Part shown: one piece after another, positions 25,149-34,486 of the stretch
How the letters are laid out: every line of letters starts with the position of its first letter
Numbering within the stretch: the first letter of the stretch is position 1
Origin: JBARRO01 sp049644265
GTDB lineage: Bacteria > Bacteroidota > Ignavibacteria > UBA10030
Assembly: GCA_049644265.1 (NCBI GenBank)
Contig: JBARRO010000037.1
Coordinates: 1-45,558, forward strand
Reading direction: 5' to 3'
Length of the DNA: 45,558 nucleotides
The notes under the pieces: generated by a model
The model's input: the letters and a program-made list of their open reading frames with translations, nothing else
Told to the model about the DNA's origin: nothing
Database searches by the model: none
Position numbers and translations under genes: made by a program

Positions 25149-26695
25149 TGGAGAACGAAAATCTTTCCCCAGGCGGGATCGGACCCCTGGACCTCAACCC
25201 GATAGAAATACACGCCGTTTGCAACCCGCCCACCGTGGTCGTTTGTTCCGTTCCAAATTTCATCGAATTCCGTTGCGCCGGAGCGGGGGGCATTCCGAAT
25301 CAATGTGCGAACAGGCTGCATGGCAAAATCGAATATCCGGATCGTGACCGCGCTGCTCGACGCGACTCCAGAATTGCTGTAATGAATTCTCACAGCTTCA
25401 TCGTCCGGGGAAAACGGGGAAGGATAAGAATAGGTCTTTCCCGTGCTCCCAACCTGCTCATAGGTTCGGAAGATGTTCCATTGAATTCCGAACGGCGTTG
25501 AGGCGTCGTCGAATGTATAGGCAATGCCTTCCGGTCCACCAATCCAAATCGTATCACCATGCGCCGCAACCGTGTAGACTTCCGGTGCGGCGAATCGTTG
25601 AAGGGTCCTGGTGTCAACAATACTGCCGTTCCGGATCCAGCTTGATCCGAAATCGGATGACCGATAAAGACCGCGGTCGGTGGCGATGTAGACAAGCGAA
25701 TCCCTGAACGCGATATTGTGGGCAAATTCTCCCAGCAGCGTCGTCTTCCAGGTCAAACCCCCGTCCTCTGTGAAACTTACGCCTCGTTTCTCATCGGGAG
25801 ATTCGGCGTTGATGGTCGCGGCCCAGACAATCGTCCGCGTTCCCCATCGCTGTTCGTTGATGGCAACGACAAAATTACCTGAAATACCCTGGGCTTGATC
25901 CTGATGCGAAAATCGCTGCCAGCTGTCGCCTCCGTCAGTGGACTTGTTGATTCCACCCGCAGTTCCAACCCAAAGGACCGAATCATTGCTCGCGAAGACC
26001 GAAAACACCCTATGGTTCAGATTTCCGACGAGCCCTGCTTTACCACTTGTTGGGGCGAGGTCGAAGTTGAGAGTATCGGTACGCTTAATCCGGCTTGGCG
26101 ATCCATCGGGGGGCAGGACAACCAGGCTCCAGCTGCTTCCGAGGTTCGTGGATTTTCGGAGCATCCCTGCAAAATTGGCACTCCACACGGCAGACGAGGT
26201 GACGGCAAGGTCGTACGTGATGTTGTTCACCGCCGTCGTGATCGCCAGACTTCTTATTTGATTGCTCCCGTAGTTTATGAGGTTCACGACTCCGGTGTCC
26301 ACCGGTTGTGCAACGGGATGCCATGTCTGTCCCCGGTCGATGGAATAATACATGCCTCCGCCCGCAGGCAAACTCTGATCATCCTGAGTAACACTGTACG
26401 CCGTGGCTGCCCAAATGACCTGGTCATTCGACGCGACGGCAGAGATCCCTCTGTCGTCAAACGGGGAGACGTTTGAATAATGAATCCATGAGATGCCGTT
26501 GTTGCTCGTGAGGTCCAGACCTTTTTCCGTCCCGAACCAAAGAGAATCATTTCGCACGAGAATGTCGTTCACGGCGTTGGTTTGTGGAAAGCCACTCGTT
26601 GAAGCTGCGTTCATCCGATAGTTCTTCGGAAACTGTGCCAGACCGGTTGAGGACGCAAAGAAGCATGCGATCGTTATGACTGCTGCGACTCTCAT
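25145..26695 (-). CDS. exported Asp-box beta-propeller protein with T9SS/FlgD-like C-terminal domain
   Basis: This 516-residue protein has a signal peptide (about residues 1-20) and at least five Asp-box (BNR) turns: YSIDRGQTWHPV, KSTNLGSSWSLV, KSTDGGDSWQRF, FTEDGGLTWKTT and RSSDFGSSWIRN. The C-terminal 85 residues start with YSYPSPFSPDDEAVRIHY and end in GVYFYRVEVQGSDPAWGKIF, the layout of FlgD-Ig-like and type IX sorting domains. It is probably carried over the outer membrane; its ligand or substrate is unknown. It sits between a lipoprotein gene and two PorV/PorQ-type genes, with 4-bp overlaps throughout. Confidence 0.83.
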   Translation of the reverse strand: MRVAAVITIACFFASSTGLAQFPKNYRMNAASTSGFPQTNAVNDILVRNDSLWFGTEKGLDLTSNNGISWIHYSNVSPFDDRGISAVASNDQVIWAATAYSVTQDDQSLPAGGGMYYSIDRGQTWHPVAQPVDTGVVNLINYGSNQIRSLAITTAVNNITYDLAVTSSAVWSANFAGMLRKSTNLGSSWSLVVLPPDGSPSRIKRTDTLNFDLAPTSGKAGLVGNLNHRVFSVFASNDSVLWVGTAGGINKSTDGGDSWQRFSHQDQAQGISGNFVVAINEQRWGTRTIVWAATINAESPDEKRGVSFTEDGGLTWKTTLLGEFAHNIAFRDSLVYIATDRGLYRSSDFGSSWIRNGSIVDTRTLQRFAAPEVYTVAAHGDTIWIGGPEGIAYTFDDASTPFGIQWNIFRTYEQVGSTGKTYSYPSPFSPDDEAVRIHYSNSGVASSSAVTIRIFDFAMQPVRTLIRNAPRSGATEFDEIWNGTNDHGGRVANGVYFYRVEVQGSDPAWGKIFVLQ

Positions 26696-27552
26696 GGCGC
26701 TATGACGATGCGATGAGTAAGTATGTTACTCGGAACATTGAATTTGTCCGTCGCCTGGAACCTGAAGTCGTACGCGCCGTTCGGAGGCGGCGGGTTTACT
26801 GACACAGTCTCCGTGAAAGTGCCATCCCCTGCAACTGCGTCTCCGTTGGCTCCGCTATCGTTGAGTGGCAGGACCAATCCACTCGGAGTGATTCGGGAAA
26901 CCGAGCGAATGTCTGCCAACCCATCCGGATCGGTGGCCTGAACCGTGATCAGAAAGGAACTGACCAGGGAAGTGTGTACCGTATCCGGCGCCTGGAGGTT
27001 CGAAAGCACCGGCGGGCGATTAAGTCTGAATACCCGAAGGGGGAGGAGAGCTTCGTTGCTTCTGTACGAAAGCGGATCTTCAGCGGAGATTTGAAAGAGA
27101 AAATTTCCTGCCTTTGACCTTGGAATCTGAAACGTCACGGCGGCCGAATACAGGCTATCCCCGGATTTCTGATCCGGCGGCACCCCGTTGTCCAGCAGGA
27201 CTCCCGAAGAAATACTTTCCTGAGTGCTTCCGTCCGTGAAGCTGAAGTTCACTCTGGAAACAGAGGAAAGGCCTGCCGCGTGTGTGACTTTGGCGAATGC
27301 CTGGAACCGGATTGTAAGCAAATCGTCGGGTGATTGAACAGAGGCGACGTTGATGGTATCTGTGTTGATGGAGGACGGGCTGAGATACGCATTCAGGAGC
27401 GTCGGCGCACTCCCGATGGAATCGACGATGCCGTCTTCGCTCTTCTCGCAGCTCAACAGGAGCAGGCAGGGGAACAGGATGGCAAAGCGACTTAACCGTT
27501 GCTGGAAAGAGGATAAAAAGAGGTTTTTATTGCTACGATGAAACTGGCGCAC
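26692..27552 (-). CDS. lipoprotein with Ig/cadherin-like repeats
   Basis: This 286-residue protein begins with a basic stretch, a hydrophobic core and a lipobox, CLLLLSC (Cys35), then two or more beta-sandwich segments, including LRVFRLNRPPVLSNLQAPDT and VQATDPDGLADIRSVSRI, a calcium-binding-like DPDG turn. I chose GTG 27552 because GGGAAG lies about six bases upstream; TTG 27576 would add eight residues. It is first in a four-gene run with the propeller protein and two PorV/PorQ proteins, so a role as the membrane-bound part of one surface complex is plausible but not shown. Confidence 0.72.
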   Translation of the reverse strand: MRQFHRSNKNLFLSSFQQRLSRFAILFPCLLLLSCEKSEDGIVDSIGSAPTLLNAYLSPSSINTDTINVASVQSPDDLLTIRFQAFAKVTHAAGLSSVSRVNFSFTDGSTQESISSGVLLDNGVPPDQKSGDSLYSAAVTFQIPRSKAGNFLFQISAEDPLSYRSNEALLPLRVFRLNRPPVLSNLQAPDTVHTSLVSSFLITVQATDPDGLADIRSVSRITPSGLVLPLNDSGANGDAVAGDGTFTETVSVNPPPPNGAYDFRFQATDKFNVPSNILTHRIVIAP

Positions 27553-27670
27553 GAAGTACTTCCCGGGTTCAGTCAACAGGTTCTAAGTTGTGTAACAAAT
27601 CGGGCGCGCGTCAGCCTTTCGGAAGGTGTGTGGAATAACCTAAGCAAGAATCGGGAGAAAAACAACCATG

Positions 27671-28729
27671 TCAGACGGAAATGGAGAATGGCATGAACGA
27701 AAAGGAGACAAGGAAGATTCCAACACACATCCAGCCAATATTCATGCGTGTGTCGTCGAGCGGACTCTCGTCGGGAACCGGCGGATGATAGAGCTTGACA
27801 ATGTAGAACGCGATCAGAGCCCAGAGAAACCATGCAGACCAGCTGTACTGAGCCAGCGGAACGATCTGCCCAATGTCCTGTTTGGTGACGAATCCCAGGA
27901 GCGAACGCAGAATCAGATCGGAGAGCGATGGTGCTGCCAGAAGAAGCAATCCGTAGAATGCCCAGCGAGCAATCCTTCGATGGACATCTCCAAACATCGT
28001 ATAGATCAAATGGCCGCCGTCAAATTGTCCGATAGGAATGAGATTCATTGCCGTCACGAAGAGCCCGAACCAGCCAACGCAGAGGAATGGATAATGATAC
28101 ATCTCACTCATCGGCGGGACAAATTGGGACGAATTTGTGAACAGCTTCTCGAGCACCACATACGCAATCGAGGGCCCAAACGAAAGGGGAAGCCCTTCGG
28201 AATTGGGGACCGCATTGAGCCTGAAATCATAGTCCGGGTGGATGCCTTTCAGATATTCCGGCCCGGGAAGCGTTGTAAAGCCGATGATCAGCACAATAAG
28301 ACACGCAACGAACCCTGCGATCGGACCTGCAACTCCGATGTCGAACATCGCTTTTTTTGAGGGAACGACCGATCGGGTGCGGATGACCGCGCCAAATGTT
28401 CCGAAGTTCAGAAAGAGTTGGAACAAGATGGGAATCGGAGGAAACGGAATAAAATAGGGGAGTGTGGCATCGACGTTGTGGCTCCGTGCGGCAAAATAAT
28501 GCCCAAATTCATGGCAACCAAGGATGAAGAGAATGGAAATCGAATAGGGCAGGCCGAGCACAAAATTACCCAGCTCGAACGGATCCCGCCCAACCCACTG
28601 GATCCCTGCGATGGTCGTGGTAAAGAACGTGAGAAGGAACAGAAATAGATGAAGGAGCCAGCGAACATTCAGTGGCTTGTGCGCTGCACGTTGGTGAAGG
28701 GAAAAGTCGGCGTATTCTTCGGGTTCCAT
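27671..28729 (-). CDS. site-2 protease family intramembrane metalloprotease (M50)
   Basis: This 352-residue polytopic membrane protein has the zinc motif HEFGH (His73-His77) in a membrane segment (FILGCHEFGHYFAA) and the second conserved motif NLIPIGQFDGGH with Asp237 as third ligand. About seven to eight hydrophobic segments are visible. Family members cut membrane-bound regulators or clear signal-peptide remnants. The soluble N-terminus is short (about 22 residues) and there is no PDZ domain between the motifs, unlike RseP. The layout is nearer to the EGY1/S2P-like group. It is probably transcribed separately, with a 94-bp gap to the lipoprotein gene downstream. Confidence 0.88.
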   Translation of the reverse strand: MEPEEYADFSLHQRAAHKPLNVRWLLHLFLFLLTFFTTTIAGIQWVGRDPFELGNFVLGLPYSISILFILGCHEFGHYFAARSHNVDATLPYFIPFPPIPILFQLFLNFGTFGAVIRTRSVVPSKKAMFDIGVAGPIAGFVACLIVLIIGFTTLPGPEYLKGIHPDYDFRLNAVPNSEGLPLSFGPSIAYVVLEKLFTNSSQFVPPMSEMYHYPFLCVGWFGLFVTAMNLIPIGQFDGGHLIYTMFGDVHRRIARWAFYGLLLLAAPSLSDLILRSLLGFVTKQDIGQIVPLAQYSWSAWFLWALIAFYIVKLYHPPVPDESPLDDTRMNIGWMCVGIFLVSFSFMPFSISV

Positions 28730-28776
28730 CAGGAGTGAATTTTTTGAAAGATAGGAAAAGTTTAGCCCGAAACAAA

Positions 28777-30399
28777 TCAGGAGGGATTCAGCCAGGCAGG
28801 ATTTGTGAAACAGAAATGTGCTGAACCATCGGACGAATCGTCGGCTGAAGTCGAGACCTCAGCACGGATGTAGGAAGGTTCTTCAAGTTGAAGGCGAATG
28901 ACTTCGCGATACGAGAACAGGTCCTTGCATTCTTTGGAGAAAATCATAGACTCTGTCCCTGTGTTGATAACACCCAGGAATACTTTCATTGATTGAATTG
29001 TCCCAAACTCTCGTGAAGATCGCGCTTCAAGAACAAACGAATGACGGCGGCCGCGAAATGTGCCTCCTATGGACGTGCACTGGCCAGGGCGTTGGTGCGT
29101 CGACAGGTTTGCGACCGGACCGTCGGTGATGATGCATTCTCCCGCGCCGAAGGCTTGCAGCAGGGAATCTTCCGAGATGCGTTTCGCAAAAATCCCTGTA
29201 CGCATCTTGCCGAATATCTGATCGTTCGTTTCCCTCACTGAAAGAAACGGGATCCCGATCTGCCTGAACCTGTTGAAATTCCCGTGTGCGTCGTTCCCGG
29301 CAATAGTGGTAAGTCGGTGTCCCCGAAGAAGGAGGCGAATCCAGGTCCGATATCCCTCCTCAAAACCTTCGTCATGCCTCCCGTTGGCAAACTGAAATCC
29401 ACGAAGCCCCTTCAAACATAAGTCGTCGTCGCTCCAGAATCCGCGCCCCAGGAGAACTTTCTGCAGGAATGGAACTGCCTCACGGGCATGCGCTGCGAAG
29501 GCCACGGTGCCTGATTCTTTCCGCGCGAGAACATCCTTTGCACTGTTCTCTGACCTTGTCCTGAACCATCGCTCTGCACTATCGCCGGAACCGTGGAAAA
29601 ATATCTTCGTACCGAACAGAAGAAGGTGGACATTCTCGCCGCGTTCATTCCGGCACGATACTTCTTCACCGCGAAGAACGGCAAATCGGGAGCCATGGGA
29701 ATTGGCCTCCCGAACTTCCTGCTGGAGTTGATTCCATTTGGGAAGGCCGGGGTGATTCGAGAGGTAGTCATCCGGGTGATCATCAAGATCGTAGGAATGG
29801 TCGGTGGCGCAGAAAAAAGACAGCCCCATCCTCCCGGCAAGTTCAACGGAGGCCGGAATGGGAGATCCAAACTCCACCTGGTCACTCGTGTGTGAGGTGT
29901 GGGAATGTGCCTCGCCGAGCTGCAGAAAGGGAAAGCGGGGAAGAGGATCGCCGGCGACATAGATGCGCAACGGCCTATGCGAGGATGTCCTGTGGTTGTC
30001 GCTGTAGTAGGTCTTTTGCAGGCCGTCATATTCAATCGTCATGGCGACAAAACAATCGATCCAGCCCTGCACCCTGCCGAGCTTCAGGGAGAAGACATTC
30101 CACCACAGCTGATCTTCCAATTGCACAGGGGCCTTCAAGATTTGTGTTCGCATCACGACCCTGTTCTGCGCGATGACCTCAATGTTGATTTCCTTCAGAA
30201 GACAAGGGAACTGATGTGCGTCTTTCACGAGGATGAGAAGCGGGAGCGTTTGTCCGGGTTCAAGGCGATGCGGTGCGTCAGCGATGAGTTCCGGTTCACG
30301 TTTTTTGAGCAGACTCAGGAAGAATTTGAAACGGTAATGCGTCTCCGCATAAAGAACAATGGGCAGCAACGGCCAAAACAATTCTTCAGAAGTCAGCAT
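28777..30399 (-). CDS. PHP-domain metallohydrolase with N-terminal beta domain
   Basis: This is a protein of about 540 residues. The N-terminal 150 residues are beta-rich without a known signature (around RLEPGQTLPLLILVKD). A PHP (polymerase/histidinol-phosphatase) domain follows: LGEAHSHTSHTSD with His165 and His167, CATDHSYDLDDH with Asp200 and His201, LRGEEVSC, and a later TIAGNDAHGNF. These are metal ligands of the phosphoesterase family. The C-terminal part (after IITDGPVANLS) is again beta-rich, as in CehA/McbA-type proteins. The substrate is unknown. I chose ATG 30399; a TTG at 30447 would add 16 residues. It is 47 bp upstream of the site-2 protease gene in the same direction. Confidence 0.72.
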   Translation of the reverse strand: MLTSEELFWPLLPIVLYAETHYRFKFFLSLLKKREPELIADAPHRLEPGQTLPLLILVKDAHQFPCLLKEINIEVIAQNRVVMRTQILKAPVQLEDQLWWNVFSLKLGRVQGWIDCFVAMTIEYDGLQKTYYSDNHRTSSHRPLRIYVAGDPLPRFPFLQLGEAHSHTSHTSDQVEFGSPIPASVELAGRMGLSFFCATDHSYDLDDHPDDYLSNHPGLPKWNQLQQEVREANSHGSRFAVLRGEEVSCRNERGENVHLLLFGTKIFFHGSGDSAERWFRTRSENSAKDVLARKESGTVAFAAHAREAVPFLQKVLLGRGFWSDDDLCLKGLRGFQFANGRHDEGFEEGYRTWIRLLLRGHRLTTIAGNDAHGNFNRFRQIGIPFLSVRETNDQIFGKMRTGIFAKRISEDSLLQAFGAGECIITDGPVANLSTHQRPGQCTSIGGTFRGRRHSFVLEARSSREFGTIQSMKVFLGVINTGTESMIFSKECKDLFSYREVIRLQLEEPSYIRAEVSTSADDSSDGSAHFCFTNPAWLNPS

Positions 30400-30549
30400 G
30401 GTATGGAGAGAGTTATCGAACAACCGCGGCGGATTCGCTTGCTGCAATATAATTCATTAAGACGAGGAATTGGAGGAAAAACGGTCCTGCGCCGGATGTG
30501 AGAGAGATGAGGGTCAACGGAAGCGCATGTCATTTCTGCACACGGTTGG

Positions 30550-30578
30550 TTGCATTTCTAGCTTGTCATTGGTAGATT
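30550..30578 (+). promoter_or_regulatory. candidate promoter for the GT-B gene
   Basis: TTGCAT (30550-30555), a 17-bp spacer and TAGATT (30573-30578) lie in the 258-bp divergent gap between the PHP gene (-) and the glycosyltransferase gene (+), about 80 bp before the latter's GTG start. Confidence 0.4.
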
Positions 30579-30657
30579 GAGCGTGTTTGTCAGCACAGAA
30601 TCCGCACAATATGTCCCGCGTTTTGATTTCGGTTTCTAACTTCTTCAACACTTACCC

Positions 30658-31758
30658 GTGATTTCAAACCAACATTCCCTCGAAGGGCGCAATTTTCTTT
30701 TTATCGTTCAAGGCGAAGGCCGCGGCCATATGACCCAGGCCATTGCGCTGGGTGAATTCATTGAGCGTTCGGGCGGTCAAATCGTCCGCGTCATGGTTGG
30801 AACGAGCCCGGGGAGGGAGGTTCCCCAGTTCTTTCAGCGGTTCTTTCGGGAAAAACTGAACTATTTCGACACAATAAACTTTGTGAAAGACCCGCGCGAC
30901 AAATCTGTCGATTTCCTGGCGACGTGCATCAGTTTCATCAGGAATTGGGCGAAATACACCCGCAGTGTTCGTTTGATTCGCAAACAGATCGAGGAAACAA
31001 AGCCTGATGTTGTGGTGAATTTCTACGAAATTCTTGGAGCGTTTGCATGCAGAGTTTCTGAAAAGAAACCCGTGGTCGTATGCATCGGACATCAATATGT
31101 GTTCCTGCATGAAGACTTCTCATTCCCTCCGCGGAGTTGGCTGAGAAAGCGCGCACTCATTTTCTTCACATCCCTTACCACGATCGGTGCAAAGAAAAAA
31201 CTCGCGCTTTCGCTCTATCCCTTGAAAGATCTCCCGGAGAAGAACCTGTTTGTACTCCCTCCGCTACTGCGGAAGGAATTCCGAAACAAGGGAGCCCGCC
31301 AGGAGGACTTTGTCCTGATCTATTTGCTGAACAGCGGATACACCGGGGATATCATTGCGTGGCATGCGAAGAATCCCCGCAAGAAAATCCACTGCTTCTC
31401 TGACTACCCGGCGGCAGTACCTGGCAGTAACGACAACCTCGTTTTCCACCGAATCAACGACCGCGAGTTCATCGATCATTTGACCCGATGCAAGGGACTT
31501 ATCTGCACCGCGGGATTCGAATCGATCGCCGAAGCGCATTACCTCAACAAGCCCGTCTGCGTCGTTCCCGTGAGCGGTCATATCGAACAGGTCGTTAATG
31601 CTTACGATGTGGAATCGCACGGCCTGGGTCTGTCCAACCGTACGTTCGATTTTGACAAATTCATCGCATACCTCGAGCGCGCGAATTCGGAGAATGTGTC
31701 GTACAGAGATTGGATCGGGAACGAGATCAACCTTGTGGTTCCACTGCTAAGGGATTGA
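30658..31758 (+). CDS. GT-B glycosyltransferase (MurG/GT1-like, PF13528 type)
   Basis: This 366-residue protein begins with FLFIVQGEGRGHMTQAIALG, the glycine-rich GxGRGH nucleotide-sugar motif of MurG-like and PF13528 transferases. The C-terminal half has LICTAGFESIAEAHYLNKPV followed by VVPVSGHIEQVVNAY, the donor-binding GFES...EQ pattern. It is likely a cytoplasmic-face enzyme of a glycolipid or polysaccharide pathway. It starts at GTG 30658 with no clear ribosome binding site. Its last 12 bases overlap, tail to tail, the end of the polysaccharide deacetylase gene on the other strand. Confidence 0.8.
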   Translation: MISNQHSLEGRNFLFIVQGEGRGHMTQAIALGEFIERSGGQIVRVMVGTSPGREVPQFFQRFFREKLNYFDTINFVKDPRDKSVDFLATCISFIRNWAKYTRSVRLIRKQIEETKPDVVVNFYEILGAFACRVSEKKPVVVCIGHQYVFLHEDFSFPPRSWLRKRALIFFTSLTTIGAKKKLALSLYPLKDLPEKNLFVLPPLLRKEFRNKGARQEDFVLIYLLNSGYTGDIIAWHAKNPRKKIHCFSDYPAAVPGSNDNLVFHRINDREFIDHLTRCKGLICTAGFESIAEAHYLNKPVCVVPVSGHIEQVVNAYDVESHGLGLSNRTFDFDKFIAYLERANSENVSYRDWIGNEINLVVPLLRD

Positions 31759-32382
31759 AGCGCCGGTGGTCAAAGGGGAGAAGGTGGTTCCGCGTTCCTG
31801 CAGACTTTCCACAAGCCGCGGCAAATATCCGGAAATCGATTGAGCTGTTGAACCGTTGTCGTGTAGCAGTACGATCGAGCCGGGAGTTAACGTAGCCGGC
31901 ACGAGTTCCAATTCTCCTTTTTTTCCTCCAGCCTCAAAATCCCTGCTGTCGTAAGACCAAAGTACCACTCTGTGGTCAAGGTCCCGTGCAATCCGAAGTG
32001 TTCTCAGATCGAACGACCCGAAGGGCGGCCGGAAGAGCCGGGTGGTTGTCCCGACGAGCGAACGAATCAGAGACGACGTCATCTCGATTTCGCGTCGCAC
32101 GAATGCACCGGATTTCAGAAACAAATTTTCATGAGAGTACCCGTGATTGCCGATCGCATGTTGCTCGTCCCGAATCCTTCGAACAAGATCAGGGTACTGT
32201 TGAGCTTTCTCTCCGGTCAAGAAGAACGTTGCCTTGACCTTGTGCTCGCGAAGAATGTTAAGCACCTGCGGTGTCGCAACGGGATGCGGTCCGTCGTCGA
32301 ATGTCAGGTGGATACCCGGTGAAGTGGTCCTGCAGAGAACCGACGGAAACAGTATCCGAATCGGCCAGGTCGAGTATCTCAT
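31747..32382 (-). CDS. polysaccharide deacetylase (NodB homology)
   Basis: This 211-residue metal-dependent carbohydrate esterase (CE4) has HLTFDDGPHP with Asp29-Asp30, the zinc-binding HX3H pair in GNHGYSHENL (His80, His84), RPPFGSFD and a final SIVLLHDN. All five family motifs are present in order. It removes acetyl groups from an N-acetylated glycan, such as peptidoglycan, chitooligosaccharide or a lipid-linked sugar. There is no signal peptide from ATG 32382, which overlaps the upstream stop by ATGA; a GTG at 32406 is less likely. It is last in a four-gene minus-strand operon with two GT2 enzymes and a flippase-like protein. Confidence 0.9.
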   Translation of the reverse strand: MRYSTWPIRILFPSVLCRTTSPGIHLTFDDGPHPVATPQVLNILREHKVKATFFLTGEKAQQYPDLVRRIRDEQHAIGNHGYSHENLFLKSGAFVRREIEMTSSLIRSLVGTTTRLFRPPFGSFDLRTLRIARDLDHRVVLWSYDSRDFEAGGKKGELELVPATLTPGSIVLLHDNGSTAQSISGYLPRLVESLQERGTTFSPLTTGASIP

Positions 32383-33506
32383 CGGTGCAGTGTTCGTCCT
32401 TTCCACCTAAACGGCGCCAGCTGGCCTAACGCGGCCGCAACGACAACATACGGGACGTGCAGAACTTCGGCGATCAGGAAATAGCCGGTAGGGACATGTT
32501 CTCCGAGCATTCGTGCCCCGGCACGGAGCGTAAAGAAATCCGCAATAATCTTGCCAAGGAATACAATTCCGACGGGAAGAGCAAGCCCGGGTTCATACGG
32601 TATAGAGAGCGTCGCTGCGAGAAAACTTACGAAGAAGAGGTAGAGCGCTACGAGAATCAGGAGAATGGATCTGTCTTCATAGTGTCCTCGCTTTCCTGCC
32701 CAGCGTATCCTTTGTCTGAGAAATGAGCCGATCGTTCCGCTCGATGGAGTACGGACCACCGCATCCGGTTCGGGCACAAAGACAATCTTTCCAAGATTTC
32801 TCATTTGAATGCGATTCATCAACGCTTCATCGTCATTCGAAGATGCAACGCTGTTATCCATCGCGGCCAGGAACGCCGATTTCCGATACGCGAGGTTTGC
32901 ACCGCTGCAGGTAATCGGCCGTCCCGCGCCGATAAGACCGGCCCCGATTGTCGTAAGTCCGAGATACTCCAGGTTTGATACCGCTGCAAAAGCTGAACCC
33001 GACGGCTCCTCCACAACGGGTCCTGATGCAAAAGCGACATCGGGCCCAAGATACTGAACCATACGTTCAAGCCATCGGGGAGGGACGATGCAGTCTGCAT
33101 CGGTTGTGCAAATAATCTCCGCCTTTGCCAGATTGACGCCCTCCGCAACTGCCTGGGGTTTTCTGCCAACTCTGAGATTTGCTGCACGTTCAAGCGTGTG
33201 CAGCCGGATAGTCCGTTGTGTGTATGAGAGGTCGCGAACGATTTCGGCAGTGCGATCGGTTGAACCATCATCGGCGACGATAATCTCGTACCGGTCCGAT
33301 GGATATGACTGACGGAGGAGAGAGTCGAGGCATGGACGAATTCGTCCCTCCTCGTTTCGAGCAGCGACAACAACGCTCACGAACGGCCTCTGAGCGTTTT
33401 CAACTCTTTTGCGGATGCGCGCCAATCCCAGGCGCACACGCGTGAGAAAAAAGACGTAGTGAAGCGTAAAAAGTGCGAAACAGGTGAGAAGGAGGCCCGC
33501 AACCAT
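32379..33506 (-). CDS. processive-type membrane GT2 glycosyltransferase B
   Basis: This protein has about 375 residues. An N-terminal membrane segment (about 2-22) is followed by a GT-A domain: VSVVVAARNEEGRIRPCL, IIVADDGSTDRT, the donor site TDADC (CTTDADCIVPPRWLE), the acceptor-side NDDEALMNRI and QRIRW (RQRIRWAGKRGHYEDR). Three to four C-terminal membrane segments close it. The QxxRW motif marks cellulose-synthase/hyaluronan-synthase-like enzymes. The ATG shares one base with the upstream stop (TGATG). It may build a glycan on a lipid carrier together with its operon partners. Confidence 0.87.
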   Translation of the reverse strand: MVAGLLLTCFALFTLHYVFFLTRVRLGLARIRKRVENAQRPFVSVVVAARNEEGRIRPCLDSLLRQSYPSDRYEIIVADDGSTDRTAEIVRDLSYTQRTIRLHTLERAANLRVGRKPQAVAEGVNLAKAEIICTTDADCIVPPRWLERMVQYLGPDVAFASGPVVEEPSGSAFAAVSNLEYLGLTTIGAGLIGAGRPITCSGANLAYRKSAFLAAMDNSVASSNDDEALMNRIQMRNLGKIVFVPEPDAVVRTPSSGTIGSFLRQRIRWAGKRGHYEDRSILLILVALYLFFVSFLAATLSIPYEPGLALPVGIVFLGKIIADFFTLRAGARMLGEHVPTGYFLIAEVLHVPYVVVAAALGQLAPFRWKGRTLHR

Positions 33507-34486
33507 CAATCCCTCTTCTCAGCTGATGACTTGTTGAGACCGGCCACCGATGGCGATTTCCATCGAGGGAGAAAAAACGCACCTGCGAGTCCCGGGAACA
33601 CCATATTGATGACGAAGAGCAGCAACGAAGCGTTGAGCGCTGTCGTCTTGGAAACTCCGAGCACTGAAAAGAAATAGACAGAACTCAGCTCGCGCGTCCC
33701 GAGGTCGGCGATGGAAATGGGAAGGAGTGATTTCGCCGCCATCATGGCGCCGAAGCCCTGGAATGAAACCGATACGGAAACAGGAGAGAACGCATTGAGA
33801 AGAGCATACATTTGAAGGACGAGAATGAGATAGAACGAGAACGTGTAGAGCAATGCCGTCGTCTGTGCCTTTTGGGAAAGGATACAAAACGATTGCAGGG
33901 TATCGTTGAGCCATTCACGTTTGAGGAATGGGAACGGCAATCTGTCATACAATTGCTTCACAAAGCCAAGATTGAAAAACAGAGCAAGGCACACGACAAG
34001 CGACGCAACCGCAACGAGAAGAGTGACGGGAATCGATTGTCCGAACATCGCAACGAGTCCGATAGCGCCTCCGAGCAGCACAACAAGAAATGTCTGCGCA
34101 CGGTCGAGAAGGACGAGTCCGACGACCGGAGAAACGCGAGACTGACGAATCCCCAGCGACCTGCCCGCAAGTTCTCCCAGTTCGGCAGGGGTGAGGATGC
34201 CGAGCGTTATTCCAAACAGCACGGACGAAAGCGATTCGAAGCCGGTCACGTTCACGGAGAGAGATGTCAGCATGGATCTCCACTTGGCTGCACGTACCCA
34301 AAGTTGGACGAAGAGCAGGGCTACTGCTGCGAGCAGGAAATATGCATTGGCAGCGAGGAGAGCGCGCCAGGTTTCCCCGACGTTCACAATCCTGAAGACA
34401 ACGAAGAGCAGGACAACTCCGGCGAGAATTCGGACAACAGTCCAGAAGGATTGTTTCAAGGTTGTGGATGCTCTGCCGGTTTCCAT
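33506..34486 (-). CDS. flippase-like integral membrane protein (LPG synthase TM domain/UPF0104)
   Basis: This 326-residue protein has about eight membrane segments and the family motifs LWVRAAKWRSML, SVLFGITLGILTPAELGELAGRS (a positionally conserved G-x-L-x-P loop) and LLPISIADLGTRELSSVYFF. It resembles the membrane half of lysylphosphatidylglycerol synthase and the archaeal AglD C-terminal region, often called flippase-like. It overlaps the upstream GT2 gene by 31 bp and the downstream GT2 by 1 bp. Sandwiched between two glycosyltransferases, it is a reasonable candidate for moving the lipid-linked product across the membrane, but that is inference. Confidence 0.82.
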   Translation of the reverse strand: METGRASTTLKQSFWTVVRILAGVVLLFVVFRIVNVGETWRALLAANAYFLLAAVALLFVQLWVRAAKWRSMLTSLSVNVTGFESLSSVLFGITLGILTPAELGELAGRSLGIRQSRVSPVVGLVLLDRAQTFLVVLLGGAIGLVAMFGQSIPVTLLVAVASLVVCLALFFNLGFVKQLYDRLPFPFLKREWLNDTLQSFCILSQKAQTTALLYTFSFYLILVLQMYALLNAFSPVSVSVSFQGFGAMMAAKSLLPISIADLGTRELSSVYFFSVLGVSKTTALNASLLLFVINMVFPGLAGAFFLPRWKSPSVAGLNKSSAEKRD

